From: JAICJC01 sp963709425
GTDB lineage: Bacteria > Actinomycetota > Thermoleophilia > Gaiellales > JAICJC01
DNA length: 64,000 bases
Reading direction: 5' to 3'
Assembly (NCBI GenBank): GCA_963709425.1
Contig: CAVPWG010000004.1
Coordinates: 744,001-808,000 of the forward strand
The first letter of the stretch is position 1. Each line of letters starts with the position of its first letter. A program made the translations under genes and the position numbers. The notes below the pieces were generated by a model. The model did no database searches. It was not told the DNA's origin and saw only the letters and a program-made list of their open reading frames with translations. This document shows, in pieces, positions 28,332 to 37,968 of this stretch.

Positions 28332-29120
28332 CTAGCCCAGCGCGGCGTCGATCGCGTCGGTCACCGACTCGAGGTCGGTCGGCGAGCTGAGCTGCACCGT
28401 CTCGAGCGTGCCCCCGCTCTGGCCGACGAGAAGCGTCGGCGTCCCGGTCACCCTGTCTGCCGTGGCCAGGGTGACGTACCTCTGTGCCTGCGCATGAACC
28501 GCGGCGGAGTCGCTCGCGGCGAGGAGCTGATCCACATCCAGGCCGGGGATGCTGGCGGCCGCCGACCGCACCATCTCGTCGCTGAGCCACCCGCTGTTCT
28601 CGCCGCCCTGGTTCGCGTACAGCAGCTGAGTGAAGTTGAACTCCTTCGCCTGCTGGCCCGCCGCGATCGCCGCCGACTGCCCGCGGACCGAGTCCGGGCC
28701 GATGAACGCCAGCACCCGGGCCTCGACCTTGAGCTTTCCGGTGCGGACATAGCGCTCGATCACCGTCGGCATGGTCTGGGTCTCGAACTGCTGACAGAAG
28801 GGGCACTGGAGGTCGATGTACTCCACCATCGTCACCGGCGCCGTCGGCGAGCCGAGCACGTTGCCGCTCTGTGGGATGCCCTTCAGCAGCCGCTGGACAT
28901 CGCCCGAGCCGGGCAGCGCGACACCGGCCGGCGGCGGGTTCGAGTCCGATCCGCCGGTGAGCTTGACGGCCAGGACGGCGGCGATCGCGAGCAACGCGAC
29001 GATGACGCCCGCCGCCAGCAGGATTTGCGGCGATGCCTCGCGCCGGGACGGCCCGGCGGCCCGCTTGCGCGGCGGGGCCTGCGCCGTGCGCCGGCGCTTG
29101 GCCTGCTTTCCACTGGTCAC
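28332..29120 (-). CDS. DsbA-like thiol-disulfide oxidoreductase, membrane-anchored
   Basis: A 262-residue protein. A basic N-terminal tail (residues 1-32) precedes one transmembrane helix (about 33-54), then an extracytoplasmic thioredoxin fold with the redox motif CPFC (YIDLQCPFCQQFETQT) and a cis-proline region TGTPTLLVG. The GTG start overlaps the DsbB-like stop by four bases. It would introduce disulfide bonds into exported proteins, reoxidised by the partner encoded directly upstream. Confidence 0.9.
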   Translation of the reverse strand: MTSGKQAKRRRTAQAPPRKRAAGPSRREASPQILLAAGVIVALLAIAAVLAVKLTGGSDSNPPPAGVALPGSGDVQRLLKGIPQSGNVLGSPTAPVTMVEYIDLQCPFCQQFETQTMPTVIERYVRTGKLKVEARVLAFIGPDSVRGQSAAIAAGQQAKEFNFTQLLYANQGGENSGWLSDEMVRSAAASIPGLDVDQLLAASDSAAVHAQAQRYVTLATADRVTGTPTLLVGQSGGTLETVQLSSPTDLESVTDAIDAALG

Positions 29121-29716
29121 GCGGCCGGATCGTAGCCGCCGGGCCCCGTTCGTTCTGTTTCGCCGGCCTCGTTCGCCGGCGCGTCGAACGCGGCGAACAG
29201 GAGGAACGCGAACACGAGCGCGAACGCTGTGAGGGCCAGGACGGGGATCGTCACGTAGCCGAACTCGTCGATCCACTTCGTCGCGCAGCCGCCGGGCGCC
29301 GACACGAGGCAGGACTGGCTCTGCGTCACAACGCCGCTCTCGACGAGCACGTGGTAGATCGAGAACCCCGCACCGATGACCGGCAGGGGCAGCAGATAGC
29401 GAGCCACCCGATGGTCGTTCCAGATCGCCGCGAGCAGCGTGACGATCGCGAGCGGGTACATGAAGATCCGCTGAAACCAGCACAGCTCGCACGGCACGTA
29501 GTGGGCCACCTCCGAGAAGAACAGGCTGCCGCCGGTCGCGATCGCCGACACTGCGAATGCGAGCCAGAGCTCGTACCCCCAGATCGTGGAGCGAATCCAC
29601 GTCAGCGGCCCGCGCACACCGGCGAGCCAAAGGACACCCGCGAGCACGAGCACGCCGACCAGCACCTGGCCGGCAACTCCCAGCACGGCCAGCGCAACGA
29701 TCACGTCGTGCGTCAC
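29117..29716 (-). CDS. DsbB/BdbC-like disulfide bond formation membrane protein
   Basis: A 199-residue membrane protein with about five helices. The first cysteine pair is in VPCELCWFQRIFMYP, the DsbB signature that touches quinone, and the second pair is in QSQSCLVSAPGGCATKW on the next outer loop. It passes electrons from the DsbA-like partner to quinone. One extra N-terminal helix precedes the usual four. The pair is translationally coupled. Confidence 0.9.
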   Translation of the reverse strand: MTHDVIVALAVLGVAGQVLVGVLVLAGVLWLAGVRGPLTWIRSTIWGYELWLAFAVSAIATGGSLFFSEVAHYVPCELCWFQRIFMYPLAIVTLLAAIWNDHRVARYLLPLPVIGAGFSIYHVLVESGVVTQSQSCLVSAPGGCATKWIDEFGYVTIPVLALTAFALVFAFLLFAAFDAPANEAGETERTGPGGYDPAA

Positions 29717-29819
29717 GCTCGCGGCCTAGCGGGTAGAGGCGGACGCGGACACGACACGCCCAATCTAGCCTGCATGGGCTTCGGGCCGGCCGTTGCGGGC
29801 CCATCGAACGTGAATGCCG

Positions 29820-30278
29820 TCAGGCGTCGATCGGCAGGCGCTCGTCCCTCGCCGACACCACGAACCGCTCACGCGCGACGGCCCGATAGAGCCGGTGGCG
29901 GGCCGGCGGCTCGACGTCCGAGCGGGCCACGCCCGACGCGCCTCGCGACCGCGACAGCTGCGAATACGTGGCGATGGCGTCGTCGAGCTCGGACGCGGGC
30001 ACCTCGGCGGCCGTCGCAGCGACGTAGACGCCCCGGCCGGTGCCCGGCGGCTGCTGGGAGTCGAAGATCGCGATCGCGATCTCGGGCCGCAGCGAGATGT
30101 TGCGGGAATGGCGCGCCCCCGGAGACGACATCCACAGGAACTGGTGGTGGTCGGCGGACGCGAACCACACCGGAGACGCCCACGGGAGCCCGTGCTCGTC
30201 GGCGGTGGCGAGCGTCATGTACCCGTTGGCCTCGATGATCGCCGCGGCGTGCGACCGCAGGTCCGGTGCGCCCCTCAC
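29820..30278 (-). CDS. Pyridoxamine 5'-phosphate oxidase-like flavin protein
   Basis: A 152-residue split-barrel protein of the PNPOx-like superfamily. GYMTLATADEHGLPWASPVWF is the characteristic first hairpin, and EIAIAIFDSQQ and RGVYVAATA are later strands. These proteins bind FMN, F420 or haem; the cofactor here is open. The GTG start overlaps the upstream gene by four bases. Confidence 0.75.
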   Translation of the reverse strand: MRGAPDLRSHAAAIIEANGYMTLATADEHGLPWASPVWFASADHHQFLWMSSPGARHSRNISLRPEIAIAIFDSQQPPGTGRGVYVAATAAEVPASELDDAIATYSQLSRSRGASGVARSDVEPPARHRLYRAVARERFVVSARDERLPIDA

Positions 30279-30724
30279 GGCGACTGCCGGGCGTAGGTGA
30301 GATCGAAGTCGTGCTCCCACGTCGACCCGTCCTTGGAGAACTCCCAGCTCCCCGAGATCGTGTCGCCCGTGTCGTCGAATGTCCCCGTGAAGCGCTGCGA
30401 GAAGCCCGGGTGGATCCGCCACAGCTTCCAGACGCCGCCGGAGAAGCTCATCTCGTAGGTGCGCGCCTCGCCCCGCGAGTCGAAGTAGTGCTGCCGGCAG
30501 GCGCCCGACTCGTTGTCGACCCCGGCGATGGCGATCCCGTCAGGGGCGTCGGGGTGGTCCACCTGCCAGCGCTGGACGAGGAACCGCCGTCCCTCGAGCC
30601 ATTCGAAGCTCGTCCCGGCGCGCGGCGGCGACTGCCCCGGCGGCGTGAGCGATGTCGTGATCGACCAGACGCCGACGAAGGCATCGAGGTCGTCGAGATT
30701 CGCAAGATTGCTGCCTGCGGTCAT
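30275..30724 (-). CDS. DUF1579-like lipocalin-fold protein
   Basis: A 149-residue protein with a beta-barrel pattern (VGVWSITTSLTPPG, FEWLEGRRFLVQRW, ISGSWEFSKDGSTWEHDFDLTY). It fits small DUF1579-like proteins of unknown function. GGAGG is four bases before the ATG. It forms a two-gene operon with the flavin protein by GTGA overlap. Confidence 0.65.
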   Translation of the reverse strand: MTAGSNLANLDDLDAFVGVWSITTSLTPPGQSPPRAGTSFEWLEGRRFLVQRWQVDHPDAPDGIAIAGVDNESGACRQHYFDSRGEARTYEMSFSGGVWKLWRIHPGFSQRFTGTFDDTGDTISGSWEFSKDGSTWEHDFDLTYARQSP

Positions 30725-30786
30725 GCCGCCTCCACGTTTCGTGTAGAAGGAAGACGCTGCGGACAGACGAAACTCATCGCTCGCGG

Positions 30787-30792
30787 TATCGT
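30787..30792 (+). promoter_or_regulatory. Leaderless -10 box of the serine hydrolase gene
   Basis: TATCGT lies six bases before a GTG at 30799. This supports that GTG as the start of the frame-broken serine hydrolase gene. Confidence 0.4.
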
Positions 30793-30798
30793 CCGCCT

Positions 30799-32023
30799 GT
30801 GCCAGCCGAGCCGCGACCGCCCGACCGCCGCCGAGCTGGGCCTGATGGAGGGATCACCGCCGGCGCCGCGACCGGCCTGGTGACACTCGCGAACTGGCAG
30901 GACCCGCCGTTCAACCGGTGGGGATTCCAGCACGTGCGCGAGCTGATCCCGACGGCGCGCATCGACCGCGCGCCCAGCCGCGCGCCCGCTTCCGCGCGAG
31001 GAGCGCGACCTCACCGGCACTCGCCTTCGAGGCGGAGGGGCGCACGTGGACGCTCGCCGAGGCCCTCGACGCCACGTACACCGACGGCTTCCTCGTCATC
31101 CACCGCGGCCGGATCGTCTCCGAGATCTACCGGAACGGGCTCACCCCGGCCGGGACGCACCTCCTGATGTCGGTGTCGAAGTCGATCACCGCCACGACCG
31201 CCGGCATCCTGGCCGGGACAGGGGCTGCTCGACCCGGAGTCGCTCGTCACCGCCGTGCTCCCGGAGCTCGCCGGCACGGCCTGGGAGGGCGCGACGGTGC
31301 GGCACCTGCTGGACATGCGCGCCGGGACGCGGTTCACCGAGGAGTACGCCGACCCCACGTCCGACGTGCGCGTGTACGAGCAGATCTACCTGTGGCGGCC
31401 GCGTAGTCGACGCCGGGCTGCCGGAGGACGCGTGGACGTACATGGCCGGGCTCGAGAACGACCGCCCCCACGGCGGCGCGTTCGACTACCGCTCCATCCT
31501 CACGGACATGCTCGGATGGGTGGTCGAGCGGTGCGGAGGCGCCCGCCTGGCCGCGCTCGTCGCCCGCGAGCTGTGGGGGCCGATGGGCGCCGAGTTCGAC
31601 GCGGAGGTGACCGTCGACGGCCACGGCAACGCGATGGCCGACGGCGGGGTCTGCGCGACCCTGCGCGACCTGGGCCGCTTCGGCCTGCTGTGGCTGGAGG
31701 GCGGCGTCGTCGACGGCCGCCGCGTCGTCCCGGAGGAGTGGATCGCCGACACGCTGGCCGGCGGCGCGGACAGCCGCGAGGCCTTCGTAGGGGCGAACTA
31801 CGCCGCCGCCTATCCGGGCGGCTTCTACCGCAACAAGTGGTGGGTGATGGATCCCTCCGTCCCGTTCTACGCCGGGCACGGCATCAACGGCCAGCACGTG
31901 TTCGTGCACGCGCCCGCCGAGCTGGTGGTCGCGAAGCTCTCGACCTGGCCGACGGCCGACGACGCGGCGCTCGACCGGATCACGGACGCGGCCGTGCGTG
32001 CGATCGCATCCCGGGTCGCCTGA
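30799..32023 (+). CDS. Beta-lactamase-family serine hydrolase, NylB-like (multiple frameshifts)
   Basis: Fragments in three frames join into one protein of roughly 400 residues resembling 6-aminohexanoate-dimer hydrolase and class C beta-lactamases: ANWQDPPFNRWGFQHVREL, then ALDATYTDGFLVIHRGRIVS, then LLMSVSKSITATTAG with the SxxK nucleophile and lysine, then GGAFDYRSILTDMLGWVVER. Breaks near 30985, 31018, 31214 and 31404 each need one base removed; the N-terminus near 30833 and 30876 may contain more. No substitution-type stops occur, so the gene is probably intact in the organism. Confidence 0.65.
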
Positions 32024-32041
32024 CCGCACGTGGCGCCCGAC

Positions 32042-33398
32042 CTACGGCGGGAGCGTGCCGCGGATCCGGTGCGCGGCTGCGGCGCCCGTCTCGATCGCGG
32101 TCTCGATGTAGGTCGTGCCGAGGTAGTCGCCGGCGAGATGGATCGCGCCGAGCGGCTGCTCCAGCGCCGGCTGCAGCAGATGGCGGCCGGGACGCGGGTG
32201 CGGGAGGCCCGGTCTCCCAGCGGCGGATCGACGGTCTCACGGACACGTCCGCGCGAGCGCCGGGAAGAGGCCGTGGATGTCGTCCAGGTAGCGTCGCTCG
32301 ACGTCCGCGTCGTCGAGCCCGGCGAGGTCGTCGGGCCAGGTCGCGGCCGAGTAGACCATCAGGCTTCCGCCGGGCTGTCGCGCTCCCGCCGCGACGCACG
32401 ACGTTCGCCGTGTTGAAGAGCATGTTGAAGGACATGCCCGGGGTCGCGGCGGCGTAGACGTCGTCGTACGGCATCGGCGACGGTCTCGCCGGTCAGGAAC
32501 GCGCCGACCACGTACGGGCCGTAGGAGATGCCCTCGAGCGCCCGGGCGACCCCGGCGGGCAGGTCGCCGATGATCCGGCGCGCCGATCGGCGCCGGCGTG
32601 GCGACGACGGCCGCCCGGGCGTGGATCGCCCGCTCGCTCCCGTCCGCCTCGAAGCGCACGACCACACCGTCGGACGCCGGTGACACGGCGGTGACCCGGT
32701 GCCCGGTGAACACCCGCCCGCCCAGCGCCTCTGCGATCGCCTCGGGCAGGCCGCTCGACCCGCCGAGGATGGTCCGCGTGAGGCCCTTGCCGCGATCCCA
32801 GACGAGCTGGAAGTAGCCGATCCCGTAGCCGGCCGACACCTCCTCGGGCTCTCCGGACGAGCGCCGGATCGTCGCGCGAAAGACGGCGTCTACGGCGGGG
32901 CGCACCGGGCCGAGAAACTCCGAGAAGGTCGTGTCGTCGCGGAAGGCGAGCACCCGGGCGCGCCGGTCGGCCTTCGGACTCGCCGGCCCGTAGGCGCGCG
33001 ACATGCCCGTACCGGGCGACCGCGATCCGAAGGCGGCCCCCGGCGCGGATGAGCCCGATCCGGTCTCGAATCGGAAGCCGCGCGCGCAGCGGGTAGCTCT
33101 CGACACGCCCGCCCGCGAGCAGCCGTCCGCCCAGCACGAGTCCGCCGAGGACGCCCGGCAGCTCGGCCGCCTCCACGCCCGTCGCCTGGAGGAGCCGGCC
33201 GGTGGCCGTCTCGGGGCCACCGATGACGTGGCCGCCGAAGTTCAGCCAGTACGGCTCGCGCGGCTCGGACATGAGCCGCCCGCCGACGCGGGCCTCGGCC
33301 TCCAGCACGACGACATCGCGATCGCGCAGCTCCCACGCGGCCGAAAGGCCGGCGATGCCCCCGCCGACCACGACCACCTCTGTGCGTTCAGGCACCAT
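32042..33398 (-). CDS. FAD-dependent amine oxidase / protoporphyrinogen oxidase-like protein (multiple frameshifts)
   Basis: Read leftwards from an ATG at 33398, the N-terminus is a dinucleotide site (VVVVGGGIAGLSAAWELR) followed by VGGRLMSEP, as in FAD amine oxidases. Conserved pieces continue in other frames: GLPEAIAEALGGRVFTGHRV, DVYAAATPGMSFNML, and the C-terminal FAD loop IHLAGDYLGTTYIETAIETG. Seven single-base removals, near 33008, 32583, 32477, 32380, 32252, 32232 and 32212, restore one frame ending at TAG 32042. The substrate is unknown. Confidence 0.65.
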
Positions 33399-33413
33399 CC
33401 GTTTGGCATGATC

Positions 33414-33419
33414 TAGCAT
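33414..33419 (+). promoter_or_regulatory. Leaderless -10 box of the emfourin-like gene
   Basis: TAGCAT lies eight bases before the ATG at 33428. Confidence 0.45.
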
Positions 33420-33427
33420 CACCCGCG

Positions 33428-33883
33428 ATGGCGCCGTCCCATGCACGCCTGCGCCTCACGCGCACCGGTGGCTTTGCCGGCCTCGCCACCGAGGCGACGC
33501 TCGACACCGCGGAGCTCGCTCCGGCCGAAGCCGAGCCGGTCCTGGCCGCGCTGGACGCGGTCGACCTGCGCTCGCTCGCCGAGCGCCCGCCCCCGCCGCC
33601 CGGGCCGCCCGACTCGTTCCGGTACATGCTGGACGTCGAGCGTGGCGAGGCGAAGCACCGCATCGCGCTCGCGGAGGCCGACGTGCCGCAGGCGCTCCGG
33701 CCGGTGCTCGCCGCCCTGTCGGGGCGCGCGCACCCGCGCAAAGGTTCGACACGGGAAAACGCCCCCGATACGTTGCGAGCGGCACATACCAGCGGACAGG
33801 GGGCACACCATGGGCAGTCACGATCCGTTGCATTGCATCCTCCCGCCGGGGATCCTCCACAAGCTCGCCCGGCACGAGGATGA
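33428..33883 (+). CDS. Emfourin-like inhibitor of M4 metalloproteases
   Basis: A small protein of up to 151 residues. The first 105 residues match the protealysin inhibitor emfourin: LRLTRTGGFAGLATEATLDT opening, a proline-rich loop PPPPPGPPDSFRYMLDV, and DVPQALRPVLAAL at the end of the fold. The adjacent M4 protease is the expected partner. The frame runs 74 bases into the protease gene, longer than the usual inhibitor of about 110 residues; the tail is low in family features. Emfourins block the mature protease and keep it harmless inside the cell. Confidence 0.75.
   Translation: MAPSHARLRLTRTGGFAGLATEATLDTAELAPAEAEPVLAALDAVDLRSLAERPPPPPGPPDSFRYMLDVERGEAKHRIALAEADVPQALRPVLAALSGRAHPRKGSTRENAPDTLRAAHTSGQGAHHGQSRSVALHPPAGDPPQARPARG
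33745..33774 (+). promoter_or_regulatory. Candidate sigma-70-type promoter of the M4 protease
   Basis: TTCGAC and TACGTT are separated by 18 bases, inside the end of the inhibitor gene. The predicted start lies about 28 bases before the protease ATG, leaving room for the AGGGGG ribosome site at 33798-33803. Confidence 0.45.
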
Positions 33884-34907
33884 GGACATCCGCAACTCGG
33901 CGCTCAGCACGCTGGCGCTCGACACACGGTTTCGCATGGCCCGGGCCGAGGCGGCCGCCCGCCGGGGAGGGCGAGCGGCCCGGCCGGTGACGTTCGCGCG
34001 CATCGGCGGCTCGCCGCAGCGCACGATCTACGACCAGGGCCACAGCGAGTCCCAGACGCCGGGCACGGTCGCGCGGGCCGAGGGCCAGGACGCGGTCTCC
34101 GACACGGCGGTGAACCAGGCCTACGACGGCCTGGGCGCCACGTACATGTACTACTGGGGGCTCTTCATGCGCGACTCGATCGACGGCCAGGGCATGCCGA
34201 TCGCCGGATGCGTCCACTTCGGCACCAACTACGACAACGCGTTCTGGGACAACGCCGGCCACATGTTCTTCGGCGACGGGGACGGGACGCTCCTCACCGA
34301 GACCACGGCGGGCATCGACGTGATCGGCCACGAGCTGACGCACGGCGTCACCCAGCACGAGGCCAACCTCGAGTACTCCGGACAGTCGGGCGCGCTGAAC
34401 GAGTCGATCTCCGACTGCTTCGGCATCCAGATCAAGCAGATGGCGCTCCACCAGAGCGCCGCCGACTCGGACTGGATGATCGGCGCCGACATCGTCGGGC
34501 CGGAGCTCCAGCCCGCGCTGCGGTCGATGTCGAGCCCCGGCACCGCGAACCCGCACGACGACCAGCCGAGCGACATGGACGGCTACGTCGACGGCGGCGA
34601 CGTGCACACCAACTCGGGGATCCCCAACCGGGCGTTCGCAGTCACAGCGACGACGCTCGGCGGCAACACGTGGGACGCCGCCGGCCCGATCTGGTACGCC
34701 GCGCTGTGCGATCCCAACCTGTCGCCGTACGCGACCTTCTCGGACTTCGCCCGCCTCACGGTGAAGCACGCCCAGCAGATCTACGGGACGGGAAGCGCCC
34801 AGGAGAGCGCCGTGAGCACGGGCTGGGAGACGGTGAAGGTGCCGACGACCCAGGCGGAGATGATGATGCCGCAGATCGTCGCAGCCTCGAAGCGCTCCAA
34901 GACGTAG
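33810..34907 (+). CDS. Protealysin-like M4 metalloprotease
   Basis: A 365-residue zinc protease. The active site HELTH (IDVIGHELTHGVTQHEA) provides two zinc ligands, and the third, Glu, lies in GALNESISDCFG. The propeptide is short, about 55 residues, with HCILPPGILHKLA, the PPxxL-type motif of protealysins, instead of the long FTP propeptide of thermolysins. There is no signal peptide, as in protealysins. The neighbouring emfourin-like gene supports this class. GDVHTNSGIPNRAF near residue 265 is the usual C-terminal active-site region. Confidence 0.92.
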   Translation: MGSHDPLHCILPPGILHKLARHEDEDIRNSALSTLALDTRFRMARAEAAARRGGRAARPVTFARIGGSPQRTIYDQGHSESQTPGTVARAEGQDAVSDTAVNQAYDGLGATYMYYWGLFMRDSIDGQGMPIAGCVHFGTNYDNAFWDNAGHMFFGDGDGTLLTETTAGIDVIGHELTHGVTQHEANLEYSGQSGALNESISDCFGIQIKQMALHQSAADSDWMIGADIVGPELQPALRSMSSPGTANPHDDQPSDMDGYVDGGDVHTNSGIPNRAFAVTATTLGGNTWDAAGPIWYAALCDPNLSPYATFSDFARLTVKHAQQIYGTGSAQESAVSTGWETVKVPTTQAEMMMPQIVAASKRSKT

Positions 34908-34964
34908 GGCGGGAGCGATCGGCCGACAACCACGCCGTTCGACTGACCGGCCGGAGCACCGTGG

Positions 34965-34970
34965 TAGTGT
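34965..34970 (+). promoter_or_regulatory. Leaderless -10 box of the DUF4234-like gene
   Basis: TAGTGT lies eight bases before the GTG at 34979. Confidence 0.45.
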
Positions 34971-34978
34971 GCCGCCTC

Positions 34979-35392
34979 GTGACTATGTCCGCCAACACGG
35001 GCCCTCGCGGTCAGCGCCGCGGTGTTGGCTTCGGGATTTTGCTGTATGTCGTAACCCTCGGCTTGTACGGCTGGTATTGGGCGTTCAAGACGCAGGAGGA
35101 GATGAAGCAGCACACCGGAGAGGGTCTCGGGGGAGTGCTCGGACTTGTCATCTGGATCCTGATCGCACCGGTCAGTGGGTTCGTGATCCCGTCCGAAGTC
35201 GGGAAGATGTACCGCAGTGCCGGTCAGGAGTCTCCGATGACTGGTTGGACCGGTCTTTGGCTGTTTCCCGGTGCGATCCTGATCATTCCGGCGATTGTCT
35301 GGTTCGTGAAGGTCCAGGGCGCCCTCAACCGTTATTGGGAGGACGCGGCGCAGGTGACGGAACCGGCGACTCCACGCGTCACAACTGAGTAA
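34979..35392 (+). CDS. Small DUF4234-like membrane protein
   Basis: A 137-residue membrane protein with about three hydrophobic segments (residues 14-32, 48-68, 90-110). GFGILLYVVTLGLYGWYWAF is the characteristic opening of DUF4234 proteins. The function of this family is unknown. The GTG at 34979 is chosen because of the leaderless -10 box; the ATG at 34985 is the alternative. It has a lower GC content than its neighbours. Confidence 0.75.
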   Translation: MTMSANTGPRGQRRGVGFGILLYVVTLGLYGWYWAFKTQEEMKQHTGEGLGGVLGLVIWILIAPVSGFVIPSEVGKMYRSAGQESPMTGWTGLWLFPGAILIIPAIVWFVKVQGALNRYWEDAAQVTEPATPRVTTE

Positions 35393-35468
35393 CCCGTCCA
35401 TCGAGGCACTGCTGCTCGCGGCGATCGCCGGATTCCCCATGATCGGCATCCGCTCGGCGTCGTCGTCG

Positions 35469-35510
35469 CGGCGAGTACTTCGCCGTAGCCACGGGTTCGC
35501 TTCGGCGAAC
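35469..35510. terminator. Two adjacent hairpins between convergent genes
   Basis: CGGCGA and TCGCCG (35469-35485) form a six-base stem, and GTTCGC-TTCG-GCGAAC (35495-35510) forms a second with a stable TTCG loop. They lie between the convergent DUF4234-like and antiporter genes, where a bidirectional terminator is expected. No T-tract is present. Confidence 0.5.
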
Positions 35511-35616
35511 GAGTGCCGGCCGCATGGTCGATGACTCTGCGCCGCACCGTGGCCATCACGCTCGGATGGCTGGTGCTGGAACGGCACGCGCGAGAGGCCG
35601 TAGCGCATCCGCTCGG

Positions 35617-37378
35617 TCAGCCGCGCCCGACGAGCACGATCACCGTGTCGCCCGGCTGCACCTTCAGGGCGTGGCCGTCGGCTGCGATCCGCAGCCGGCC
35701 GCCGGGCGCAACCACGAAAAGCGGCACTTCGCCGGATGTGCTCGCCGGGTTCTGGTCGTGATTCCTCGTCTCGAACCGCGCGCCGGCGGCAAATTGCCGG
35801 TCGAGCTCGCCGAAGGTCAGCGACCGGTGGCCGACGATGCCGGCCTCGCTGGCCGGCGGCAGAAGGTCAGGGTTGCTGGGGTGTGGCGCTACCCGAAAGA
35901 CGTGTCGGTGGCCGAGCTCGTCTCGCAGCTCGGCAGCGCCGAGGGTATTGAAGTCGTCGCTCTGCGTCAGCAAGCAGGGCGTCCGTGACCTCCTCCAGCT
36001 CGGCTTCGCGGCTGATCGCGTCGACCATGATCCGTCCCCGATCGGCGTCGAGTCCGGCATCGCGGGCGGCCGTCTGGTGATCGAGCGGCCCGACCCACAT
36101 CCGCACCGCGACGCCTGACCGCTTGAGTGCCGCCGCCAACTCCCGGGCCCAAGGATGGCCGCCGACGATGAGCACGAGCGTGCGGCCGAGTCCCGCCACG
36201 CGGAGCAGCCGCGCGACGGGCGCCGCCGTCAGCCCGTAGACCACGACCGTGCCGAAGATCGCGACGAACACGATCGGGAGGACCTTGTTCGCACCTGCGA
36301 CGCCGTTCTGCGCCAGCCGTGGGCCGAACGCGGCCGCGGTCGCGCCGGCGACGATGCCGCGCGGGGCCATCCAGGCCACGAACGCCCGCTCGTGGATGGT
36401 GTAGGACGTGCCCAACGTGGTCAGCGCGACGGCGGCCGGCCGGATGATCAGGACCATGACGGCGACGAGCACGAGCGCCTCGGGCAGAACGGATCGCACC
36501 TCGTCCACGGACACCGACGCCGCGACGAGCACGAACAGCACCCCGACAAGGAGCTGGACGAGCGTCTCCTCGAACTCGAAGAGCGAGAGGCTGATGTCGA
36601 TCCCCCGCTGATTGGCGACGACCATCCCCATCAGCACCGCCGCGGCGAGACCCGCATCGTCGCGGAGCAGGTCGGCGGTGACCACGGCGGCGACGACGAC
36701 CATGAGCGTGACCGGGACAACCATCCGCGGCGCGCTCCTGTGGGCCTCGCGCAGAAGCAGCCAGAGCGCCGGCGCAGCGATCGCGGCCACGACCGCGCCG
36801 ACGCCGAGGTCGATCAGCATCGTCCCCGGCCGCCAGCCCTTCCCCGAGCTCACCACGGTGAACACGAGCACGCCGAGCAGGGCGCCGACCGGGTCGACGA
36901 GCGTGCCCTCCCACTTCAGGAGCGACCGCACGTCGCGCGCCGGACGGATGAAGGCGAGCAGCGGGAGGACGACGGTGGGGCCTGACACGACGAGGATCGC
37001 ACCGATCAGGAACGCCGCCCCGCGCTCCACGTCGTCGAAGAGCAGCAGCACGGTCGCCGTGATGGCAAGCCACGTGAGCAGGACGCCGGCGGTGATGAGG
37101 CCGAGCACCGCCCTGCGGACGTCCGGAACGACCTCCTCGAACGAGAGCCGCAGGCCCGCCTCGAAGAGGATGACGCCCACGGCGACCGCGACGAACGGCT
37201 GGTACAGCGCGCCCAGCAGCTGATCGGGGTGCACGTCGTCGGTCGCGTACCCGGCCAGGAATCCCGCCGGCAGCAGCACGACGATGGCGGGCACGTTCAG
37301 CGGCCGCGCGACCAGCTGAGAGCTCACGGCCAGGACGAGGACGAGCGCAAGGCCGAACAGGATCTGGTCTGAGGACAT
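35617..37378 (-). CDS. Cation:proton antiporter with C-terminal TrkA-like domains (one frameshift)
   Basis: A CPA-type antiporter of about 586 residues. Twelve or so transmembrane helices fill residues 1-400 (VVSGPTVVLPLLAFIRPARD and EGTLVDPVGALLGVLVF are the core motifs, the latter with the transport Asp). The cytoplasmic part has a Rossmann-like TrkA-N segment and a TrkA-C domain (VAPGGRLRIAADGHALKVQPGDTVI, near the end). The frame breaks near 35975; removing one base joins VTDALL to LTQSDDFNTLG. TAGCGT lies ten bases before the ATG at 37378. Confidence 0.8.
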
Positions 37379-37441
37379 CGCGGGCGCCACGCTACTGGTT
37401 TCGAGGGCGGCGCAGTGCGCTGCGGCGCGGCGCTTCGGCCG

Positions 37442-37942
37442 CTACCGCGGGATCTCGCGGTTCGAGTAGTACGCACGCCAGAACGGGAACTCGTCGGCCA
37501 GCCACCGGCGGAGTGCCGCGTACACCTTCGCGTAATACCCGCGGGCGTAGCCGTCGGGCGTCACCCACCAGCTGACGTCCACGTCGTATCTCATGAGCTC
37601 GTCGGTGAGGTCGGTCCGCCGTCCCATGGGATAGAGGTAGCAGCATCCCAGGTACGCCGCCCCGTCCTCGTGGACGGCATAGGTGAACGAGATGCCTTCG
37701 CGGAACTCGAGCTCGTGCCAGACGAGGTCGACGTAGTTGTGCTCCTCGGTCACGGGCCCCTCCGGCCATCCACCGCCTCGGGTCTGCTGGATGAGCGAGA
37801 TGCTGGCGTTGATGCCGCGGACGTCGTCCTCGAGGTCGGCCCGCGAGATGGCCGTGGCCGTGATGTCGTCGTAGGCGAGCCGCCTCGGCGGGCTGAACCC
37901 GGCCGGCGCGACCAGCTTCTTGATGAGCGTTGCGTGGTCCAC
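37442..37942 (-). CDS. Hypothetical protein with GNAT-like C-terminus
   Basis: A 166-residue soluble protein. The segment FTYAVHEDGAAYLGCCYLYP followed by DVDVSWWVTP recalls beta strands 3-5 of GNAT acetyltransferases, but no clear acetyl-CoA loop (R/QxxGxG/A) is seen, so activity is uncertain. The GTG start lies nine bases after TATCCT and 26 bases from the divergent monooxygenase ATG. Confidence 0.6.
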   Translation of the reverse strand: MDHATLIKKLVAPAGFSPPRRLAYDDITATAISRADLEDDVRGINASISLIQQTRGGGWPEGPVTEEHNYVDLVWHELEFREGISFTYAVHEDGAAYLGCCYLYPMGRRTDLTDELMRYDVDVSWWVTPDGYARGYYAKVYAALRRWLADEFPFWRAYYSNREIPR

Positions 37943-37968
37943 GGACGTCCGAGGATACTCATACCGCG

